From Pseudoalteromonas sp. '520P1 No. 423' (GTDB taxonomy: Bacteria; Pseudomonadota; Gammaproteobacteria; Enterobacterales; Alteromonadaceae), in NCBI RefSeq assembly GCF_001269985.1, contig NZ_BBZB01000001.1, positions 3,410,001 to 3,474,000 of the forward strand: a stretch of 64,000 nt of DNA. Direction: 5' to 3'. This document shows, one piece after another, positions 36,507 to 47,440 of the stretch (position 1 is the stretch's first letter; every line of letters starts with the position of its first letter). Position numbers and translations under genes: made by a program. The notes beneath the pieces are model-generated. The model was not told where the DNA came from and searched no databases. It saw only the letters and a program-made list of their open reading frames with translations.

Positions 36507-37481
36507 CTATTCGCTACCATAACCTAAGCTACGTAGAGCACGTTCGTCATCAGCCCAGCCAGACTTCACTTTAACCCAAAGCTCTAAGAAAACTTTGTTA
36601 TCCAACATGGTTTCCATGTCTTTACGCGCTTCTCGGCCAATTGTTTTCAGCTTTTCGCCTTTATTGCCAATCACCATACGCTTTTGAGTTTCACGCTCTA
36701 CTAATATCAAGCCATTTACCTGCCAAACGCCATTGTCTTGCCATTTGAACTGCTCGATTTCTACAGTAATTGAGTAAGGTACTTCATCGCCCATAAAGCG
36801 CATTAACTTTTCTCGAATGATTTCAGCGGCTAAAAAGCGCATAGATCTATCGGTAACATAATCTTCAGGAAAATAAAACTCACAAGGCTGTAAGTGATCT
36901 TTTACATGATTTTTGATTATTTCGATATTTTTACCTTTAGTCGCAGAGATAGGTAAAATATCTAAAAAGTCACCTTTTTTCGCTAAAAACTCAAGATGAG
37001 GTAATAACTCTTCTTTATCTTTAACTAAGTCAACTTTATTGATCAATAATAAAACAGGCGTACCACTAAGCATTACCTTATTTAGTACCATTTCATCATC
37101 TTCAGTCCAATGTGTGCCTTCAACTAAAAATAGAATTAACTCAACATCACCAATAGAACTACTTGCAGCACGGTTCATTAAACGGTTAATGGCACGTTTT
37201 TCATCTATATGTAACCCAGGAGTATCAATATAAACAGCTTGATAATTATCTTCTGTATGTATACCCATAATACGATGTCTAGTCGTTTGTGGTTTACGAG
37301 AAGTAATGCTCACCTTTTGTTCGATTATTTCATTTAATAAAGTAGATTTACCCACATTTGGACGACCTACAATGGCAACCATGCCACAGTGGGTATCTGG
37401 AATATCATGTTTAAGATCTAAGCTATCAGATAAAATGCTATCAGGTGCTTCATCGTGTTTTATATCGTTTTCAGGTTTCAT
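36507..37481 (-). CDS. era: GTPase Era
   Basis: 324 aa. G1 [11 protein letters not shown]3 DTPGLHID and G4 NKVDLV are present, followed by a C-terminal KH domain ([20 protein letters not shown]). Era binds the 3' end of 16S rRNA and helps 30S maturation. The start carries about 30 residues of acidic extension before [11 protein letters not shown], longer than E. coli Era; an internal start is possible. It overlaps rnc by 4 bp, so the two are translationally coupled. Confidence 0.96.
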   Translation of the reverse strand: MKPENDIKHDEAPDSILSDSLDLKHDIPDTHCGMVAIVGRPNVGKSTLLNEIIEQKVSITSRKPQTTRHRIMGIHTEDNYQAVYIDTPGLHIDEKRAINRLMNRAASSSIGDVELILFLVEGTHWTEDDEMVLNKVMLSGTPVLLLINKVDLVKDKEELLPHLEFLAKKGDFLDILPISATKGKNIEIIKNHVKDHLQPCEFYFPEDYVTDRSMRFLAAEIIREKLMRFMGDEVPYSITVEIEQFKWQDNGVWQVNGLILVERETQKRMVIGNKGEKLKTIGREARKDMETMLDNKVFLELWVKVKSGWADDERALRSLGYGSE

Positions 37482-38161
37482 TTTTTAGCTTCATTCTTTA
37501 ATTTATGTAACGCAAGTTCAGCTGATTTTTGCTCAGCTTTGCGTCGAGATGTTCCCGCACATGTAAAGCTATCCATACCTTCAACAACACACTCAACCGT
37601 AAACATTTGGTTATGTGCCTGCCCTTTCGTATCTATTACAGTATAGCTAGGTAAAGGTAATTTACGCGCTTGTAGATACTCTTGTAATAAGGTTTTTGGA
37701 TCTTTTTGATTGATTTCAGGTGAAATCGCTTCAAGACGAGATGCATACCACTTTAAGATTAGTTCCTGACAATTATCGATACCAGAATCTAAAAATACGG
37801 CACCTATTATCGCTTCAACAGCATCAGCTAACGTTGACTCTCTGCGATAACCGCCACTTTTCAGCTCTCCAGGACCTAATCTTAAAAAGTCGCCTAACTT
37901 AAACTCAACGCCAAACTCTGCAAGGGTTTGTCCTCGCACTAAAGTTGAGCGCATTCGGCTTAAATCACCTTCTCTTGCTTTTGGAAATTGATGATAAAGT
38001 TTATCAGCAATAACAAAACTCAATATTGAATCACCTAAAAACTCCAGTCTTTCGTTATGCTGACCTTTATGGCTTCTATGTGTTAAAGCTTGCTCTAATA
38101 ACTGAGGGTTTACAAACGAATACCCAATTTTAGAATATAAATCTTTTGCGTCTTTTTTCAT
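37478..38161 (-). CDS. rnc: Ribonuclease III
   Basis: 227 aa. The catalytic signature [13 protein letters not shown] is present, with the second acidic cluster at about 115-120 ([15 protein letters not shown]), and a double-stranded RNA-binding domain at the C-terminus ([20 protein letters not shown]). It processes rRNA precursors and structured mRNAs. Confidence 0.97.
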   Translation of the reverse strand: MKKDAKDLYSKIGYSFVNPQLLEQALTHRSHKGQHNERLEFLGDSILSFVIADKLYHQFPKAREGDLSRMRSTLVRGQTLAEFGVEFKLGDFLRLGPGELKSGGYRRESTLADAVEAIIGAVFLDSGIDNCQELILKWYASRLEAISPEINQKDPKTLLQEYLQARKLPLPSYTVIDTKGQAHNQMFTVECVVEGMDSFTCAGTSRRKAEQKSAELALHKLKNEAKK

Positions 38162-38202
38162 TATCTAATTTTCATTCTTTAAATTACGCTGTAAAACTAG
38201 GC

Positions 38203-39135
38203 TTATTGGATAGAACCTAACCGATTAAAACGAACGCCTGTTGGTATCCAACCAGGTAAAAAGTCATCTGCTGTGTTATCAAATTCGAAACTCATCCAGA
38301 TAAAAACGGCTTTACCTACTAAATTTTCTTTTGGTACAAATCCCCAAAAACGACCATCAGCACTATTATCTCGGTTATCACCCATTACAAAGTAACTGTC
38401 CGCTGGCACACGCCATTCATCAGCTTTAGTACCAGGTTGTGTGAAGTAACGACCTTTTGCTTCTAGTGCCATAGGGTTAATTAAAATATCATGCCCACCT
38501 GATAAATCTTCAGTTAAACGCGGTAGAGCCATTCCTTGCATTGAAAACTCATCTTCATTTACAAGATTTAAACCTATTTTATTAAACTCACCACATTTAA
38601 GATCTGCATTTTGTGTTTCACCTGACTGACATTGTGGTTTTATATACAGTTGTTTATTTCGATAAACAACTGTATCACCTGGTAATCCAACAACACGTTT
38701 AATAAAATCAACATTCGTATCTAAAGGATATTTAAATACTGTAATGTCGCCACGTTCAGGATTGTCCATTTCAACTAACTGTGTACGCCAAACTGGGTCT
38801 TTTATACCGTAGGTATACTTTTGAACTAATATAAAATCACCAACAAGTAACGTAGGCATCATTGAACCCGACGGAATCTGGAAAGGTTCAAATATAAAAG
38901 ATCTAAACACTGTGATAGCTGCAATCATCGGAAATATCGAGATTGCAGATTCAGTTATAGCAGGTAATGGCGCTATTTTTTCAAGCGCTTCTTGATCAAG
39001 TGCAACACCAGATGAACTTTGTGCTAATGCAATGCGCTCTTTTCTTTTAGGCGCAAACACTAAATGGTCAACTAACCAAATTAAGCCACTGCCTAATGTC
39101 AAGATCACTAAAAAGGTTGAAAAATACCCTGCCAT
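38203..39135 (-). CDS. lepB: Signal peptidase I
   Basis: 310 aa. Two N-terminal membrane helices, then the catalytic Ser91 in QIPSGSMMPTLLVGD and Lys146 in DFIKRVVGLPGD. VMGDNRDNSADGRFWGFVP is the conserved box E. It cleaves leader peptides of exported proteins on the periplasmic face. It follows lepA by 14 bp. Confidence 0.97.
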   Translation of the reverse strand: MAGYFSTFLVILTLGSGLIWLVDHLVFAPKRKERIALAQSSSGVALDQEALEKIAPLPAITESAISIFPMIAAITVFRSFIFEPFQIPSGSMMPTLLVGDFILVQKYTYGIKDPVWRTQLVEMDNPERGDITVFKYPLDTNVDFIKRVVGLPGDTVVYRNKQLYIKPQCQSGETQNADLKCGEFNKIGLNLVNEDEFSMQGMALPRLTEDLSGGHDILINPMALEAKGRYFTQPGTKADEWRVPADSYFVMGDNRDNSADGRFWGFVPKENLVGKAVFIWMSFEFDNTADDFLPGWIPTGVRFNRLGSIQ

Positions 39136-39149
39136 AATATGTGTTTTCC

Positions 39150-40937
39150 TTATTTACCAACTTTGAGGATTGCTAAAAACGCTTCTTGTGGGACTTCAAC
39201 ATTACCCACTTGCTTCATGCGTTTTTTACCTTCTTTTTGTTTTTTCAGTAATTTTTTCTTACGACTCACATCACCACCGTAACATTTTGCGATTACATTT
39301 TTACGTAACTGCTTAATTGTTGTACGGGCAATAACATGTGCACCAATCGCGGCTTGAATCGCAATATCAAACTGCTGACGTGGAATAAGCTCTTTTAGTG
39401 CTTCTGCTAATTGGCGACCACGCGTTTGTGCGCTTTCATGATGTACAATAATAGCTAACGCATCTACACGCTCACCATTAATTAAGATATCAACACGAAC
39501 CATGTTTGATGCTTGGAAATGCTTAAAATTATAATCCAATGATGCAAAACCACGGCTAGTTGATTTCAATTTATCAAAGAAATCCATTACTACTTCAGCC
39601 ATAGGTAATTCATAAGTAAGAGCGACTTGATTACCATGGTAAGACATATTAGTTTGCATACCACGTTTTTCGATACATAAAGTAATGACATTACCTAAGT
39701 AATCTTTTGGTACTAATATATGTGCTTCCACGATAGGCTCACGAATTTCAACAATATCGTTAAGTGGCGGCAGTTCAGACGGATTATCAATTTGAATTGT
39801 TTCACGTTTAGTTTCAATTTCATAAATTACCGTTGGCGCAGTGGTAATTAAATCCATATCGTATTCACGCTCTAAACGCTCTTGAATAATTTCCATGTGT
39901 AACATACCAAGGAAACCACAACGGAAACCAAAACCTAGTGCAGTTGAACTCTCTGGCTCATAAAATAAAGAAGCATCATTTAGGCTCAGTTTTGCAAGTG
40001 CATCACGGAAGTTCTCGTAATCATCAGATGAGATAGGGAACATACCAGCGTAAACTTGTGGTTTTGCCTTTTCAAAACCAGATAAAGGTTCTTCAGCGCC
40101 TTTACGCGCTAAAGTGATTGTATCACCTACTGGTGCACCGTGGATCTCTTTAATGCCGGCGATAATAAATCCAACTTCACCTGTTTTTAGAGTTTGCGTT
40201 GCAGTTTGCTTAGGAGTGAAAATACCAATATTATCAGCGCCGTGTATTTGGTCTGTCGACATAACTCTGATTTTATCACCTGAGTTTAATACACCTTGCT
40301 TAATACGTACTAAAGATACAACACCTTGGTATGGGTCAAACCACGAATCTATAATTAAGGCTAGCAAAGGTGCGTCTGTTTCCCCTTTTGGTGCTGGGAT
40401 ATTTTCAACAATGGTTTCTAAAACATCTTGTATACCTATGCCTGTTTTAGCAGAGCATTGCACAGCATCTGTCGCTTCGATGCCAACAATGTCTTCAATT
40501 TCTTCTGAAACACGTTCAGGCTCTGCCTGTGGTAAATCAATTTTATTTAAAATAGGAAGTACTTCTACGTCCATTTCTAATGCAGTGTAACAGTTGGCAA
40601 CTGTCTGCGCTTCAACGCCCTGACCGGCATCAACTACTAATAATGCACCTTCACAGGCAGCAAGAGATCGTGATACTTCATAAGAAAAATCTACATGACC
40701 AGGTGTGTCGATGAAATTTAGTTGGTAAGTCTCACCATCTTTTGCTTTGTAGTCCAAAGTGACACTTTGCGCTTTAATGGTAATACCACGTTCGCGTTCA
40801 ATGTCCATTGAATCCAAAACTTGAGCTTGCATTTCACGGTCTGATAAACCACCACAAAAATGGATCAGACGATCTGAAAGAGTTGATTTACCATGGTCAA
40901 TATGTGCGATGATCGAAAAATTACGGATATGCTTCAT
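39150..40937 (-). CDS. lepA: Elongation factor 4 (LepA)
   Basis: 595 aa, the standard length. GTPase motifs [26 protein letters not shown] and NKIDLPQA are followed by domains II, III, V and the LepA-specific C-terminal domain ending [20 protein letters not shown]. It is a ribosome-associated translational GTPase thought to assist initiation or back-translocation. Confidence 0.98.
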   Translation of the reverse strand: MKHIRNFSIIAHIDHGKSTLSDRLIHFCGGLSDREMQAQVLDSMDIERERGITIKAQSVTLDYKAKDGETYQLNFIDTPGHVDFSYEVSRSLAACEGALLVVDAGQGVEAQTVANCYTALEMDVEVLPILNKIDLPQAEPERVSEEIEDIVGIEATDAVQCSAKTGIGIQDVLETIVENIPAPKGETDAPLLALIIDSWFDPYQGVVSLVRIKQGVLNSGDKIRVMSTDQIHGADNIGIFTPKQTATQTLKTGEVGFIIAGIKEIHGAPVGDTITLARKGAEEPLSGFEKAKPQVYAGMFPISSDDYENFRDALAKLSLNDASLFYEPESSTALGFGFRCGFLGMLHMEIIQERLEREYDMDLITTAPTVIYEIETKRETIQIDNPSELPPLNDIVEIREPIVEAHILVPKDYLGNVITLCIEKRGMQTNMSYHGNQVALTYELPMAEVVMDFFDKLKSTSRGFASLDYNFKHFQASNMVRVDILINGERVDALAIIVHHESAQTRGRQLAEALKELIPRQQFDIAIQAAIGAHVIARTTIKQLRKNVIAKCYGGDVSRKKKLLKKQKEGKKRMKQVGNVEVPQEAFLAILKVGK

Positions 40938-41023
40938 AAACTGGATTCAATACTACTATAAAAAAAAGGACAGCTATTATTAAAGACAATAGCGCGAAAG
41001 GGGAATTTTACAATTAAATGCGC

Positions 41024-41473
41024 CTAATCACCATCTATTTGCGTTAATGGTAGGCTATTTGGGTAAATTTTTATGACTTTTATATCATAATTTACTTTTT
41101 TAAGCTGTTTTTTGGCTAATAATAAACCAATGACACCGCCAATAAATGCTAACAAGATTTGCCAACCTTCAGATAATGACATTAATGCAGCACCTGAAAT
41201 AGCAAAAACAATCGCAAATAATAGTGGTAATAAATAAACTAGCAGTGAGCTTTTGAGTACATGACTATCATCAAGTGCCATTTTTACTTTTTGTCCGATG
41301 TTGAGTTGCTCTTCAAAAACAAAAGCAAGCTCAGGTGATTTATCACCAAAAAGCTTGCTAAATATTTTGCTGCCACATTGACCATTACATCCTTCACAGG
41401 TAGGTTTTTCTTCTGGTCTTAAAAATGCTGTTAAGCCATCCACAGAGGTAACAGTTAAAGTTTGTTCTATCAC
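41024..41473 (-). CDS. rseC: SoxR-reducing / sigma-E regulator RseC
   Basis: 149 aa. A cytoplasmic Cys cluster (CEGCNGQCGSKIF) is followed by two membrane helices (about 80-100 and 107-125). This is the RseC/MucC family that contributes to sigma-E control and to reduction of SoxR in some species. It is the last gene of rpoE-rseA-rseB-rseC. Confidence 0.92.
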   Translation of the reverse strand: MIEQTLTVTSVDGLTAFLRPEEKPTCEGCNGQCGSKIFSKLFGDKSPELAFVFEEQLNIGQKVKMALDDSHVLKSSLLVYLLPLLFAIVFAISGAALMSLSEGWQILLAFIGGVIGLLLAKKQLKKVNYDIKVIKIYPNSLPLTQIDGD

Positions 41474-41510
41474 GCTATTTACTCAACTTACTCAAAATAA
41501 AAATAACACT

Positions 41511-42572
41511 TTATTTTCGCTGAACTGATTGTGCGATTGTTTTTGCTGTCATGCCAGGAATATTGCCAACAACAGAAACATCATAGCCATCAGCATTATG
41601 GACAAATATCGAAGTCGCCCCTGAAGATAAAATACCACCTCTTCTTTTACCTGGTAATGGGCGTTGGACAAAAACAGAAACTTCGATTAAACCATCACCA
41701 TATAAGTAATAGTCAGCTAACTCATTATTTAAATTTAAGTTATGACGATCTGATTTTAATAATTTAAAACCATCAGGTAACCAGCCTATTAACCAATTTC
41801 CTTGTGCATCTTTGATATCACCGCTCGAAACTTCTTTTTCTAGGGCAACAACTTCAGGAAGCTGTTTTTTACTCATTTCAATAAGTTCAGGTGCGATATG
41901 TTTGGTCATGCTAACGTGGGTTAATTGCAGCTGTTCTAGTGCTTCCCCTTTATTATTAACATAAGCGGCTTTTAGCAATAAAGTGGACTCTAAATCTAAC
42001 CATAACCAATAATTAAACTTAGATTCATCTTTAGCTTCAATTTTTACTAATTGCGCTGCACGCCCGGCGATTCGACCCTTTCCGCCTAGCGTAAAATTAT
42101 ATGCTTGTTCTAATACGGTAATATCTTGAAATAAAACATCAGGGATAGGACCTGAAATATGTTTGGCTATTACAGTATAAGGTGCAGATTGTGGTTCAAA
42201 ATAGGTGACTTTATTGTTAACACGAAAAACTTCAAGTCCTGCGCCATTTAATAAACTTAAGTGCTCTAATTCATCATTGCCATTAATGCCATGCAACCAT
42301 TTATAAGGTTCCATATTATTACCTTTAACGACTGCAAATGAGGCGTTAAAGTTGTTTTTATGAACGGCTTCTGACATTTTCATCAGCAATGATTTTGCTG
42401 TTTCTGGACGTGCTTCTTTATTTATTTGGGTTGTTACTTCACTATCTTGCGCCACTACAGAGTTACTGTAAACTGGAGCGCTCATTGCGACAAAATAAGT
42501 ACCTATAAAAAGAAAAATACTACTTACAGAGGTTAATTTTCTCATTATTTTATTTGGCATCCTCATTTTCAT
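41511..42572 (-). CDS. rseB: Sigma-E regulatory protein RseB
   Basis: About 350 aa with a signal peptide (SIFLFIGTYFVAMSAPVYS). RseB is a periplasmic lipid/LPS-sensing protein that shields RseA from DegS. The MucB/RseB domains (FNASFAVVKGNNMEPYKW, GNWLIGWLPDGFKLLKSD) are clear. The first ATG overlaps the rseA end by 23 bp; ATGs 12 and 27 nt further in are possible starts. Confidence 0.94.
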   Translation of the reverse strand: MKMRMPNKIMRKLTSVSSIFLFIGTYFVAMSAPVYSNSVVAQDSEVTTQINKEARPETAKSLLMKMSEAVHKNNFNASFAVVKGNNMEPYKWLHGINGNDELEHLSLLNGAGLEVFRVNNKVTYFEPQSAPYTVIAKHISGPIPDVLFQDITVLEQAYNFTLGGKGRIAGRAAQLVKIEAKDESKFNYWLWLDLESTLLLKAAYVNNKGEALEQLQLTHVSMTKHIAPELIEMSKKQLPEVVALEKEVSSGDIKDAQGNWLIGWLPDGFKLLKSDRHNLNLNNELADYYLYGDGLIEVSVFVQRPLPGKRRGGILSSGATSIFVHNADGYDVSVVGNIPGMTAKTIAQSVQRK

Positions 42573-43179
42573 GATTATTTAAGTCTTCATTTTGCTGTTT
42601 TTTTGCTGAACTAGCAATACGAGTTTGTCTTTGATGCTCTAAAACCAAAGCCCCTATACGTTGCTGTTGTAACTTCCTCAATCCAGAAGCTGCATTTTTC
42701 AATGCTGGTTGCTCTGTAGAGTAACTCACTGGCGCTACCATACCGCCAAAAGGAACCGTTTGTAAACTCGGTAATGACTCAGTTATAGCCTGCGATTCAT
42801 CTGAAGGTACGGTTTGCACACCAATAATCGCAAACATAGCAACACTTGCAGCTATTGCAATTTGGCTAAACGGTTTCTTCCAATTAAATGCCACTATATT
42901 ATCTGGCACTTTTTCTTCTTTAACGGCTGCTGTTTTTACTTCTGATTTATTAAAGTCTGCAAAAATAGGCTCATGCTCTAATTGGCTTGCTACTTTACTT
43001 GCTATATCTAAATGAATGAAATCTTTATCATCGGCGCGCATTGCATCACCAATTAAAGAATATCTTTCTAGCGTTTTTCCCGCTTCAGATTGAGCCATAA
43101 AATCACTCATGCCTTCTTCTGCATCTAAAAACGCAGATATTTCAGCTTTATCTTGTTCGGTTAACTGCTTAATAGTCAT
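42550..43179 (-). CDS. rseA: Anti-sigma-E factor RseA
   Basis: 209 aa. An N-terminal cytoplasmic sigma-binding domain (EISAFLDAEEGMSDFM, RYSLIGDAMR), one central membrane helix (FSQIAIAASVAMFAIIGV), and a periplasmic part ending in a Gln/Arg-rich stretch (ALKNAASGLRKLQQQRIGA). It holds RpoE inactive until DegS and RseP cut it. Confidence 0.94.
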   Translation of the reverse strand: MTIKQLTEQDKAEISAFLDAEEGMSDFMAQSEAGKTLERYSLIGDAMRADDKDFIHLDIASKVASQLEHEPIFADFNKSEVKTAAVKEEKVPDNIVAFNWKKPFSQIAIAASVAMFAIIGVQTVPSDESQAITESLPSLQTVPFGGMVAPVSYSTEQPALKNAASGLRKLQQQRIGALVLEHQRQTRIASSAKKQQNEDLNNHENEDAK

Positions 43180-43219
43180 ATTCTAACTCGCCTGTTTTTG
43201 CATCGATTAACTGTGATGC

Positions 43220-43801
43220 TTATTCATTTTCGATTAAAGGATTTAACTTACTGTCAATTGCTTCACGTGCTCTAAATATGCGAGATCTAACTGTCCCAAC
43301 GGGGCAATCCATGATCAAAGCGATATCTTCATAACTCATGCCTTCAAGTTCTCGTAGAGTTATCGCTGTTTTTAAATCGTCAGGTAAAGTCTCAATGGTA
43401 GAAAAAATTACCTTTTTAACTTCATCACTTAACAATAAATTCTCTGGCGTAGCACTTACTTTTAAAGCATGTGCGCCGTCATAAAACTCAGCGTCATCGG
43501 CATCTACATCATTTGCAGGCGGCTTTCTTTTTTGAGCCACCAAATAATTTTTAGCGCAATTTACAGCAATACGATACAACCAAGTATAAAATGCACTGTC
43601 TCCTCTAAAGCCTGGTAATGCACGATAAGCCTTTATAAAAGCCTCTTGTGCAACATCAGAAACATCTGCATGATTTGATACATAACGCGATATCAAGCTT
43701 GCTACTTTATTCTGATATTTCCTGACCAATAGGTTGAAGGCGTTTTTATCCCCTTGCTGAACCTTTCTTATTATCGCTAAATCTAATTCCTGCTCGCTCA
43801 T
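43220..43801 (-). CDS. rpoE: Envelope-stress sigma factor E
   Basis: 193 aa ECF sigma factor with region 2 (DVSDVAQEAFIKAYRALPGF, FYTWLYRIAVNCAKNYLVAQ) and region 4 (ITLRELEGMSYEDIALIMDC). Very close in wording to E. coli RpoE. It directs transcription of outer-membrane biogenesis genes and heads the rseABC operon. A matching sigma-E promoter lies upstream, indicating autoregulation. Confidence 0.98.
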   Translation of the reverse strand: MSEQELDLAIIRKVQQGDKNAFNLLVRKYQNKVASLISRYVSNHADVSDVAQEAFIKAYRALPGFRGDSAFYTWLYRIAVNCAKNYLVAQKRKPPANDVDADDAEFYDGAHALKVSATPENLLLSDEVKKVIFSTIETLPDDLKTAITLRELEGMSYEDIALIMDCPVGTVRSRIFRAREAIDSKLNPLIENE

Positions 43802-43888
43802 TCGAGCCGGTACTCCTATTATTATTTCGCAAAATCAATGTTACTTTTTACTACTGTTTTTTATTACAATATGTCTTAATTCAAATAA

Positions 43889-43915
43889 TCAGACCAAGAT
43901 ATAAATAAAAAGTTC
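43889..43915 (-). promoter_or_regulatory. Sigma-E-type promoter of rpoE
   Basis: On the minus strand GAACTT and TCTGA are separated by 16 nt (the second box preceded by G: GTCTGA). This is the consensus spacing and sequence of sigma-E promoters, and it lies about 88 bp before the rpoE start codon, supporting autoregulation of rpoE-rseABC. Confidence 0.8.
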
Positions 43916-44026
43916 TATTTCTTTGCAAATTTTTTTAAAATAAATGAAAAGTATACTTAAACAATCTTAAAACCAGTGTCTCAGATTATTTAAGTATATG
44001 CATTGTAACCTAAGTGATACAAATAC

Positions 44027-45646
44027 ATGAACCAACAAAAACACCATAATACTGATGTCGTTATTATTGGCAGTGGCGCTGCAGGACTTTCTCTTGCATT
44101 AACTTTAGCTAATCACTGTAAAGTACTCGTCGTTAGTAAAGGCCCTTTAAATGAAGGTTCTACATTATATGCTCAAGGCGGTATTGCAGCAGTATTTGAT
44201 AAAAATGATAGCGTAGACTCTCATGTGGAAGATACTTTAGATGCCGGAGCTGGCCTATGTAGTCGAGATGCGGTGCATTATACTGCGAGTAATGCAAAAT
44301 CTTGTATGAAGTGGTTAATCAAACAAGGTGTTCCCTTTGATATGGAGCATGACAGTGCAGGCAAAGAGCGTTATCACCTAACCAGAGAAGGTGGGCATAG
44401 TCATAGACGTATATTGCATGCAGCAGACGCTACAGGTAAAGCGGTGCAAACAACTTTAATCTCACGGGTAAAAGAACATGACAACATTACCTTGCTTGAG
44501 AAGTATAATGCAATTGATTTAGTTATTTCAAAAACAGATAAAAGTCACTGCCAAGGGCTTTATGTTTGGAACAGAAATAAAGAACAAGTAGAAACCATAT
44601 CCGCAAAATTTGTATCTCTTGCAACAGGGGGTGCAAGTAAAGTTTACCTTTATACTTCGAATCCAGATATCGCCAGTGGTGATGGGATTGCGATGGCATG
44701 GCGAGCTGGTTGCCGTGTCGGTAATATGGAATTTAATCAATTTCATCCAACAAGTTTATATCATCCAGAATTACAAAACTTTTTAATTACAGAAGCGATG
44801 CGTGGTGAAGGCGCATATTTAAAACGTCCCGATGGTACGCGTTTTATGCCTGACTTTGACGAGCGTGCAGAGCTTGCACCAAGAGATATCGTAGCGCGCG
44901 CAATAGATTTTGAAATGAAACGTTTAGGCGCTAATTGTGTTTATCTGGATATTAGCCATAAAGATAAAGATTTCATAATTGAACATTTCCCGACTATTTA
45001 CGCAAAGTGTTTAAGTGTTGGTCTAGATATCACAAGAGAAGCTTTACCTGTGGTACCTGCTGCACATTATACCTGTGGTGGTGTTGTAACTGACTTCAAT
45101 GGTAAAACTGATTTAGATAATCTTTATGCCATTGGAGAAGTCGCTTATACCGGTCTACACGGTGCTAACCGTATGGCGAGTAACTCTTTATTAGAGTGTA
45201 TTGTTTTTGCTCATGCTGCCGCTAAAGATATTTTAACTAAATTTGATGCAAGTGAATCATCTAGCCTTAATTCAATTCCTGAATGGGATGAGAGTCGCGT
45301 TTCAGATTCAGATGAAGAAGTTGTTATCACTCATAACTGGCATGAACTTCGATTATTTATGTGGGATTATGTCGGCATCGTAAGAACAACTAAACGTTTA
45401 GAACGCGCGCAAAGAAGGGTTGAGTTATTACAGCAAGAAATTCAAGATTATTATGCTAATTTTAAAGTCAGTAATAATTTATTAGAGTTAAGAAATTTAG
45501 TACAAGTGGCAGAGTTGATAATTCAATGTGCACTTTCGCGTAAAGAAAGCAGAGGCTTACACTACACATTAGATTACCCCGAACAATTAACTTCACCTGA
45601 ACCAACAATCTTAAAACCTAACCAAACAAACCATACTGAATTTTAA
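44027..45646 (+). CDS. nadB: L-aspartate oxidase
   Basis: 539 aa flavoprotein that oxidises L-aspartate to iminoaspartate, the first step of de novo NAD synthesis. FAD motif [15 protein letters not shown], the active-site stretch [25 protein letters not shown], and the C-terminal [15 protein letters not shown] are typical of NadB and separate it from fumarate reductase. It is divergent from rpoE, as in E. coli relatives. Confidence 0.97.
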   Translation: MNQQKHHNTDVVIIGSGAAGLSLALTLANHCKVLVVSKGPLNEGSTLYAQGGIAAVFDKNDSVDSHVEDTLDAGAGLCSRDAVHYTASNAKSCMKWLIKQGVPFDMEHDSAGKERYHLTREGGHSHRRILHAADATGKAVQTTLISRVKEHDNITLLEKYNAIDLVISKTDKSHCQGLYVWNRNKEQVETISAKFVSLATGGASKVYLYTSNPDIASGDGIAMAWRAGCRVGNMEFNQFHPTSLYHPELQNFLITEAMRGEGAYLKRPDGTRFMPDFDERAELAPRDIVARAIDFEMKRLGANCVYLDISHKDKDFIIEHFPTIYAKCLSVGLDITREALPVVPAAHYTCGGVVTDFNGKTDLDNLYAIGEVAYTGLHGANRMASNSLLECIVFAHAAAKDILTKFDASESSSLNSIPEWDESRVSDSDEEVVITHNWHELRLFMWDYVGIVRTTKRLERAQRRVELLQQEIQDYYANFKVSNNLLELRNLVQVAELIIQCALSRKESRGLHYTLDYPEQLTSPEPTILKPNQTNHTEF

Positions 45647-45658
45647 AACAATTCAGAG

Positions 45659-46132
45659 CTAACTTTGCTGATTAGTTTTTAACGCCAAGATCATACGACG
45701 CAACCGAGTAAAATCGGTTGTATTCATACTTTCCCTTTTAAGGATCAGCCAATTTTTATTATTTGAATGTGTATTCTGAATTTGAAGACATAATATAATA
45801 AACCGATCGTTTTGAATACTTGAGGTCATCACCAGAGCTATTGATGAATTACCTTGATTAATATTAATAACACTCTGACTCGATAAATTCAGTTCAATTT
45901 TATCTTTGGAAAATAATAACAAAGAGCCCGATTCAGGCCAGATTTCCGGGATTTTATAGCGGCAATATATATAACTGAATATGCAAGTAATAAAACTAAT
46001 AACATATGAAATAGTATGTGTGCTAGAGATGATTAACACAAAAAAAACGAAAATAAAAAAGGCAGCGATAAGCGACATATCTTTTTTATTTTCACTAAAG
46101 GTGATTTTATAGCCTGTGTTTATATCAGGCAA
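45659..46132 (-). CDS. YgfX/CptA-like membrane protein
   Basis: 157 aa with two close membrane helices (about 22-38 and 40-56) and a cytoplasmic C-terminal domain. Sequence identity to YgfX is not obvious by eye, but size, topology and position directly downstream of sdhE (4 bp) match the SdhE-YgfX pair found in E. coli. The E. coli partner has been described as a toxin acting on MreB/FtsZ, though this is debated. Confidence 0.55.
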   Translation of the reverse strand: MPDINTGYKITFSENKKDMSLIAAFFIFVFFVLIISSTHTISYVISFITCIFSYIYCRYKIPEIWPESGSLLLFSKDKIELNLSSQSVININQGNSSIALVMTSSIQNDRFIILCLQIQNTHSNNKNWLILKRESMNTTDFTRLRRMILALKTNQQS

Positions 46133-46136
46133 ATCG

Positions 46137-46388
46137 TTAAACTTTAACGCGGTTTAAGATAAGTTTAACCATAGAGTTAAGGTCTTTATCTTTACATTCT
46201 TCATGACCCATAAACCAAGCAAAAAGCTCAGGATCTTCACCAGTTAATAAACGCTGAAAGATAGCTTTCTCATTATCTGACAATGAATCATATGCATCTT
46301 CAACAAAAGGCATAAATAATACATCTAATTCCAACATACCACGGCGGCAAGCCCAACGTAATTTTGCCTTACTATCTAAGTTATTCAT
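46137..46388 (-). CDS. sdhE: FAD assembly factor SdhE
   Basis: 83 aa. The RGxxE motif needed for flavinylation is present (WACRRGMLELD), as are FQRLLTGEDPELFAWFMG. SdhE promotes covalent FAD attachment to succinate dehydrogenase. It is divergent from ygfZ, the arrangement usual in gammaproteobacteria. Confidence 0.95.
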   Translation of the reverse strand: MNNLDSKAKLRWACRRGMLELDVLFMPFVEDAYDSLSDNEKAIFQRLLTGEDPELFAWFMGHEECKDKDLNSMVKLILNRVKV

Positions 46389-46498
46389 CTAAATCATCTG
46401 TCATTTTATTTAATTATCTTTATTCTATCAAATTTTTGATGTTTAGCACTGTAAATACGTTATTATGTACATATAAATCAACTGATACTAAAAAGCTA

Positions 46499-47425
46499 AT
46501 GCCTCAAATATATGCTTGTCATTTATCGGATCAATTGATCCAATTTACTGGTGAAGATAAAAAGTCATATCTTCACGGTCAAATAACTCAAGATACAAAT
46601 TTATTTACCAATGATTCATTCCTGTGGGCTGGACAATGTGACGCCAAAGGTAAACTTTGGGCTATTTTAAGATTTTTTAATTATCAAGATGATTATTTTG
46701 CAATCACATCTAAAGATGAATTTGAAAATGCTTTAGCAGAATTTAAAAAGTATGCTGTTTTTGCAAAGGTCGATATTGTAAAAAATGAAAGCCACCAGCT
46801 GATAGGTATTTTTGGTGATGATCTTTCCAGTGCTTTAAATGAGCTAAACATTCAATTCCCTGAATCAGATAACTGCGCAGCAGACTTCAGTTTAGGAAAA
46901 GCGATCAAGTTAGATAATAATCGCCTTATTTTATGCATAGATAAAACAAAGCTTGATCAACTTCCAACTTCATTTTCACTGTTAGATAATGAAGATAAAT
47001 GGAACAGTATAGCCATATTAGCGGGCGAACCTAAACTAAACGGCCAATCAATTTCTGAGTTTGTTCCACAAATGGTAAACTTACAGGCAATTGGTGGTAT
47101 CAGCTTCAAAAAAGGCTGTTACAAAGGTCAAGAAACCGTTGCTAGAATGAAGTTCTTAGGCAAAAACAAACGCGCTATGTATATTTTAGAGGCTGATTCT
47201 ACTAAGGGACTTGAAGCTAACGAAGTTGAACTGCAACTGGGTGAAAACTGGCGACGTGCAGGTAAATTACTGCAAACCAGCTTCGATTCTGATAACAATA
47301 AAGCATACGCTTTAGCAGTTATGCCTAACGATATCGCATTAGATACACCACTTAGAACAAAACAAGACAACCCAATTTCTTTCACTATTAAGGCATTACC
47401 TTATAGCCTTATTGAAGAAAATTAA
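46499..47425 (+). CDS. ygfZ: Folate-binding Fe-S maintenance protein YgfZ
   Basis: 308 aa from the ATG beginning MPQIYACHLSDQLIQF; an upstream start adds 45 residues that do not belong to the family and would overlap sdhE. The hallmark KGCYKGQETVARMKFLGKNK (K-G-C-Y-x-G-Q-E) is present. YgfZ uses folate and helps build or repair certain Fe-S proteins such as MiaB. Confidence 0.95.
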   Translation: MPQIYACHLSDQLIQFTGEDKKSYLHGQITQDTNLFTNDSFLWAGQCDAKGKLWAILRFFNYQDDYFAITSKDEFENALAEFKKYAVFAKVDIVKNESHQLIGIFGDDLSSALNELNIQFPESDNCAADFSLGKAIKLDNNRLILCIDKTKLDQLPTSFSLLDNEDKWNSIAILAGEPKLNGQSISEFVPQMVNLQAIGGISFKKGCYKGQETVARMKFLGKNKRAMYILEADSTKGLEANEVELQLGENWRRAGKLLQTSFDSDNNKAYALAVMPNDIALDTPLRTKQDNPISFTIKALPYSLIEEN

Positions 47426-47440
47426 TCTGGAAATTTAAAA

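Noticed and set aside
40114..40590. Plus-strand ORF of 158 codons
   Set aside because: It is antisense to lepA, whose coding text is certain.
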